Part shown: positions 63,193 to 64,000 of the stretch, one piece after another
Layout of the letters: each line of letters begins with the position of its first letter
Position numbering within the stretch: position 1 is the first letter of the stretch
Assembly (NCBI RefSeq): GCF_964204645.1
Contig: NC_134025.1
Location: 6,391,001-6,455,000, forward strand
Source: Tubulanus polymorphus
Lineage: Eukaryota > Nemertea > Palaeonemertea > Tubulaniformes > Tubulanidae
DNA: 64,000 nt
Reading direction: 5' to 3'
Position numbers and translations under genes: made by a program
The notes under the pieces: model-generated
What the model was told of the DNA's origin: nothing
The model's input: the letters and a program-made list of their open reading frames with translations, nothing else
Database searches by the model: none

Positions 63193-64000
63193 CTAATCCA
63201 TATTCTTGTAACGAGCGAACAGATTGTATAAAACACGAAGAGTTGACTTCAAATCCAAATTAACGATATCTGAAATAACACGTACCGTATTCATTCCCGA
63301 TTATTCATATCAGTTTGTTAAATCTAATCATTAGGACCCGAGTAATCAATTGAATACATTACCTTCTGGTCTAGCTTTCGGTCGATGAAGTCCCGAATCT
63401 TCGATAAGCTCGAAAGCAAATGCAACGTTGTGAACTTTCTGTTCAAAGGTCGTTGGTGTCAAATGAAAACTGTACAGAGGCACGAAGTACCCTTCTAATA
63501 AACCCATAAGAAGCACCAAATACACACCATCATGAAACTGAAATAGATAAAGAATAATGCTTTAATTCCATTAGCAAGAATTAGCAAATTTACAAATACA
63601 AATTATTAATCATGTGTTCCTTACTTGGTTCTCAAGATCTACTACTTCCAGATTGATTTTATTCAGCTGCTTGTTGACGAACGTTAACAATGACTGCAAG
63701 GAAATGCGGGGATTGTACGATTTCAGGAATCTGAATTTCTAACAATTGCTTCAAGCTTGTTTTCTTACCTTCTTTACAACATTAAGCTTGTCAGGTGCAT
63801 GATCAAACAAAGTATCAAATGCATCTCTCTCTGAAAACAAATTCATAGTTTTGAAAATCTATTGAATCCTCAACGATCACTCACAATCACTAAAATAAAC
63901 ACTCAACTTACCAAATCTTGCAGAAGTGTCTCTGAAAAATTTATAATATGAAGCTCAGGCAGGTAATCAAGAATTAAACCTTATAGTGCAAAAAATAAAT
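63193..64000 (-). CDS. PARVA: Parvin (C-terminal part; gene continues past window)
   Basis: Five coding exons of the 3' half on the minus strand: 63912-63931, 63769-63830, 63625-63693, 63363-63537 and 63193-63269, all in phase. The 5' part lies beyond the window. They encode the second calponin-homology domain of parvin: RDAFDTLFDHAPDKLNVVKK, SLLTFVNKQLNKINLEV, FHDGVYLVLLMGLLEGYF, FEQKVHNVAFAFELIEDSG and the end DIVNLDLKSTLRVLYNLF, finishing YKNMD. Parvins bind integrin-linked kinase and paxillin and couple integrin adhesions to actin. Human alpha-, beta- and gamma-parvin cannot be told apart here; invertebrates usually have one gene. A 20-nt exon (63912-63931) is unusually small but is needed for the frame. 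Confidence 0.93.

Overview
The window is nuclear DNA of an invertebrate animal. The genes are broken into short exons with GT/AG introns, the intergenic DNA is AT-rich, and the proteins are bilaterian families (RCE1, METTL25, SLIRP, PRDM4, parvin, SLC17, galectin, an adhesion/secretin-like GPCR, calexcitin-like EF-hand proteins). The calexcitin-like and somatomedin-B GPCR genes make a lophotrochozoan (mollusc-like) host the best guess, but this is inference. There are no operons, CRISPR arrays, rRNA genes or convincing tRNA genes. All exon joins below were worked out by hand from splice sites and reading phase, and coordinates run from first to last coding base.

Region 1-20 kb is sparse. It holds a galectin-domain gene (8.5-10.3 kb, +), a long (TA)n tract, and a two-exon dual-specificity phosphatase-like gene (15.2-18.7 kb, -) whose catalytic cysteine is replaced by serine.

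Region 20-30 kb (all minus strand) holds two paralogous calexcitin/SCP-like EF-hand genes of matching six-exon layout. They flank a large 7TM receptor with an N-terminal somatomedin-B-like cysteine module. A decayed exon of the same EF-hand family lies beside the receptor.

Region 30-49 kb is a local expansion: three complete SLC17 (sialin-like) transporter genes in tandem, all on the minus strand, each with 11 coding exons of nearly identical size. A scrap of the EF-hand gene's last exon was carried along in the duplication. Introns and spacers carry a nested foldback element with TTACGA-rich arms, several short inverted-repeat elements, a microsatellite array and a 65-80 bp minisatellite.

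Region 49.6-63 kb is a compact housekeeping cluster with alternating strands: METTL25-like (-), a small unidentified ORF (-), RCE1 (+), SLIRP-like (-), PRDM4 (+). Two gene starts face each other across 30 bp and 203 bp, and RCE1 and SLIRP converge tail to tail. The last zinc finger and 3' UTR of PRDM4 are duplicated in tandem downstream. The window ends inside a parvin gene (-), of which the C-terminal calponin-homology part is present.
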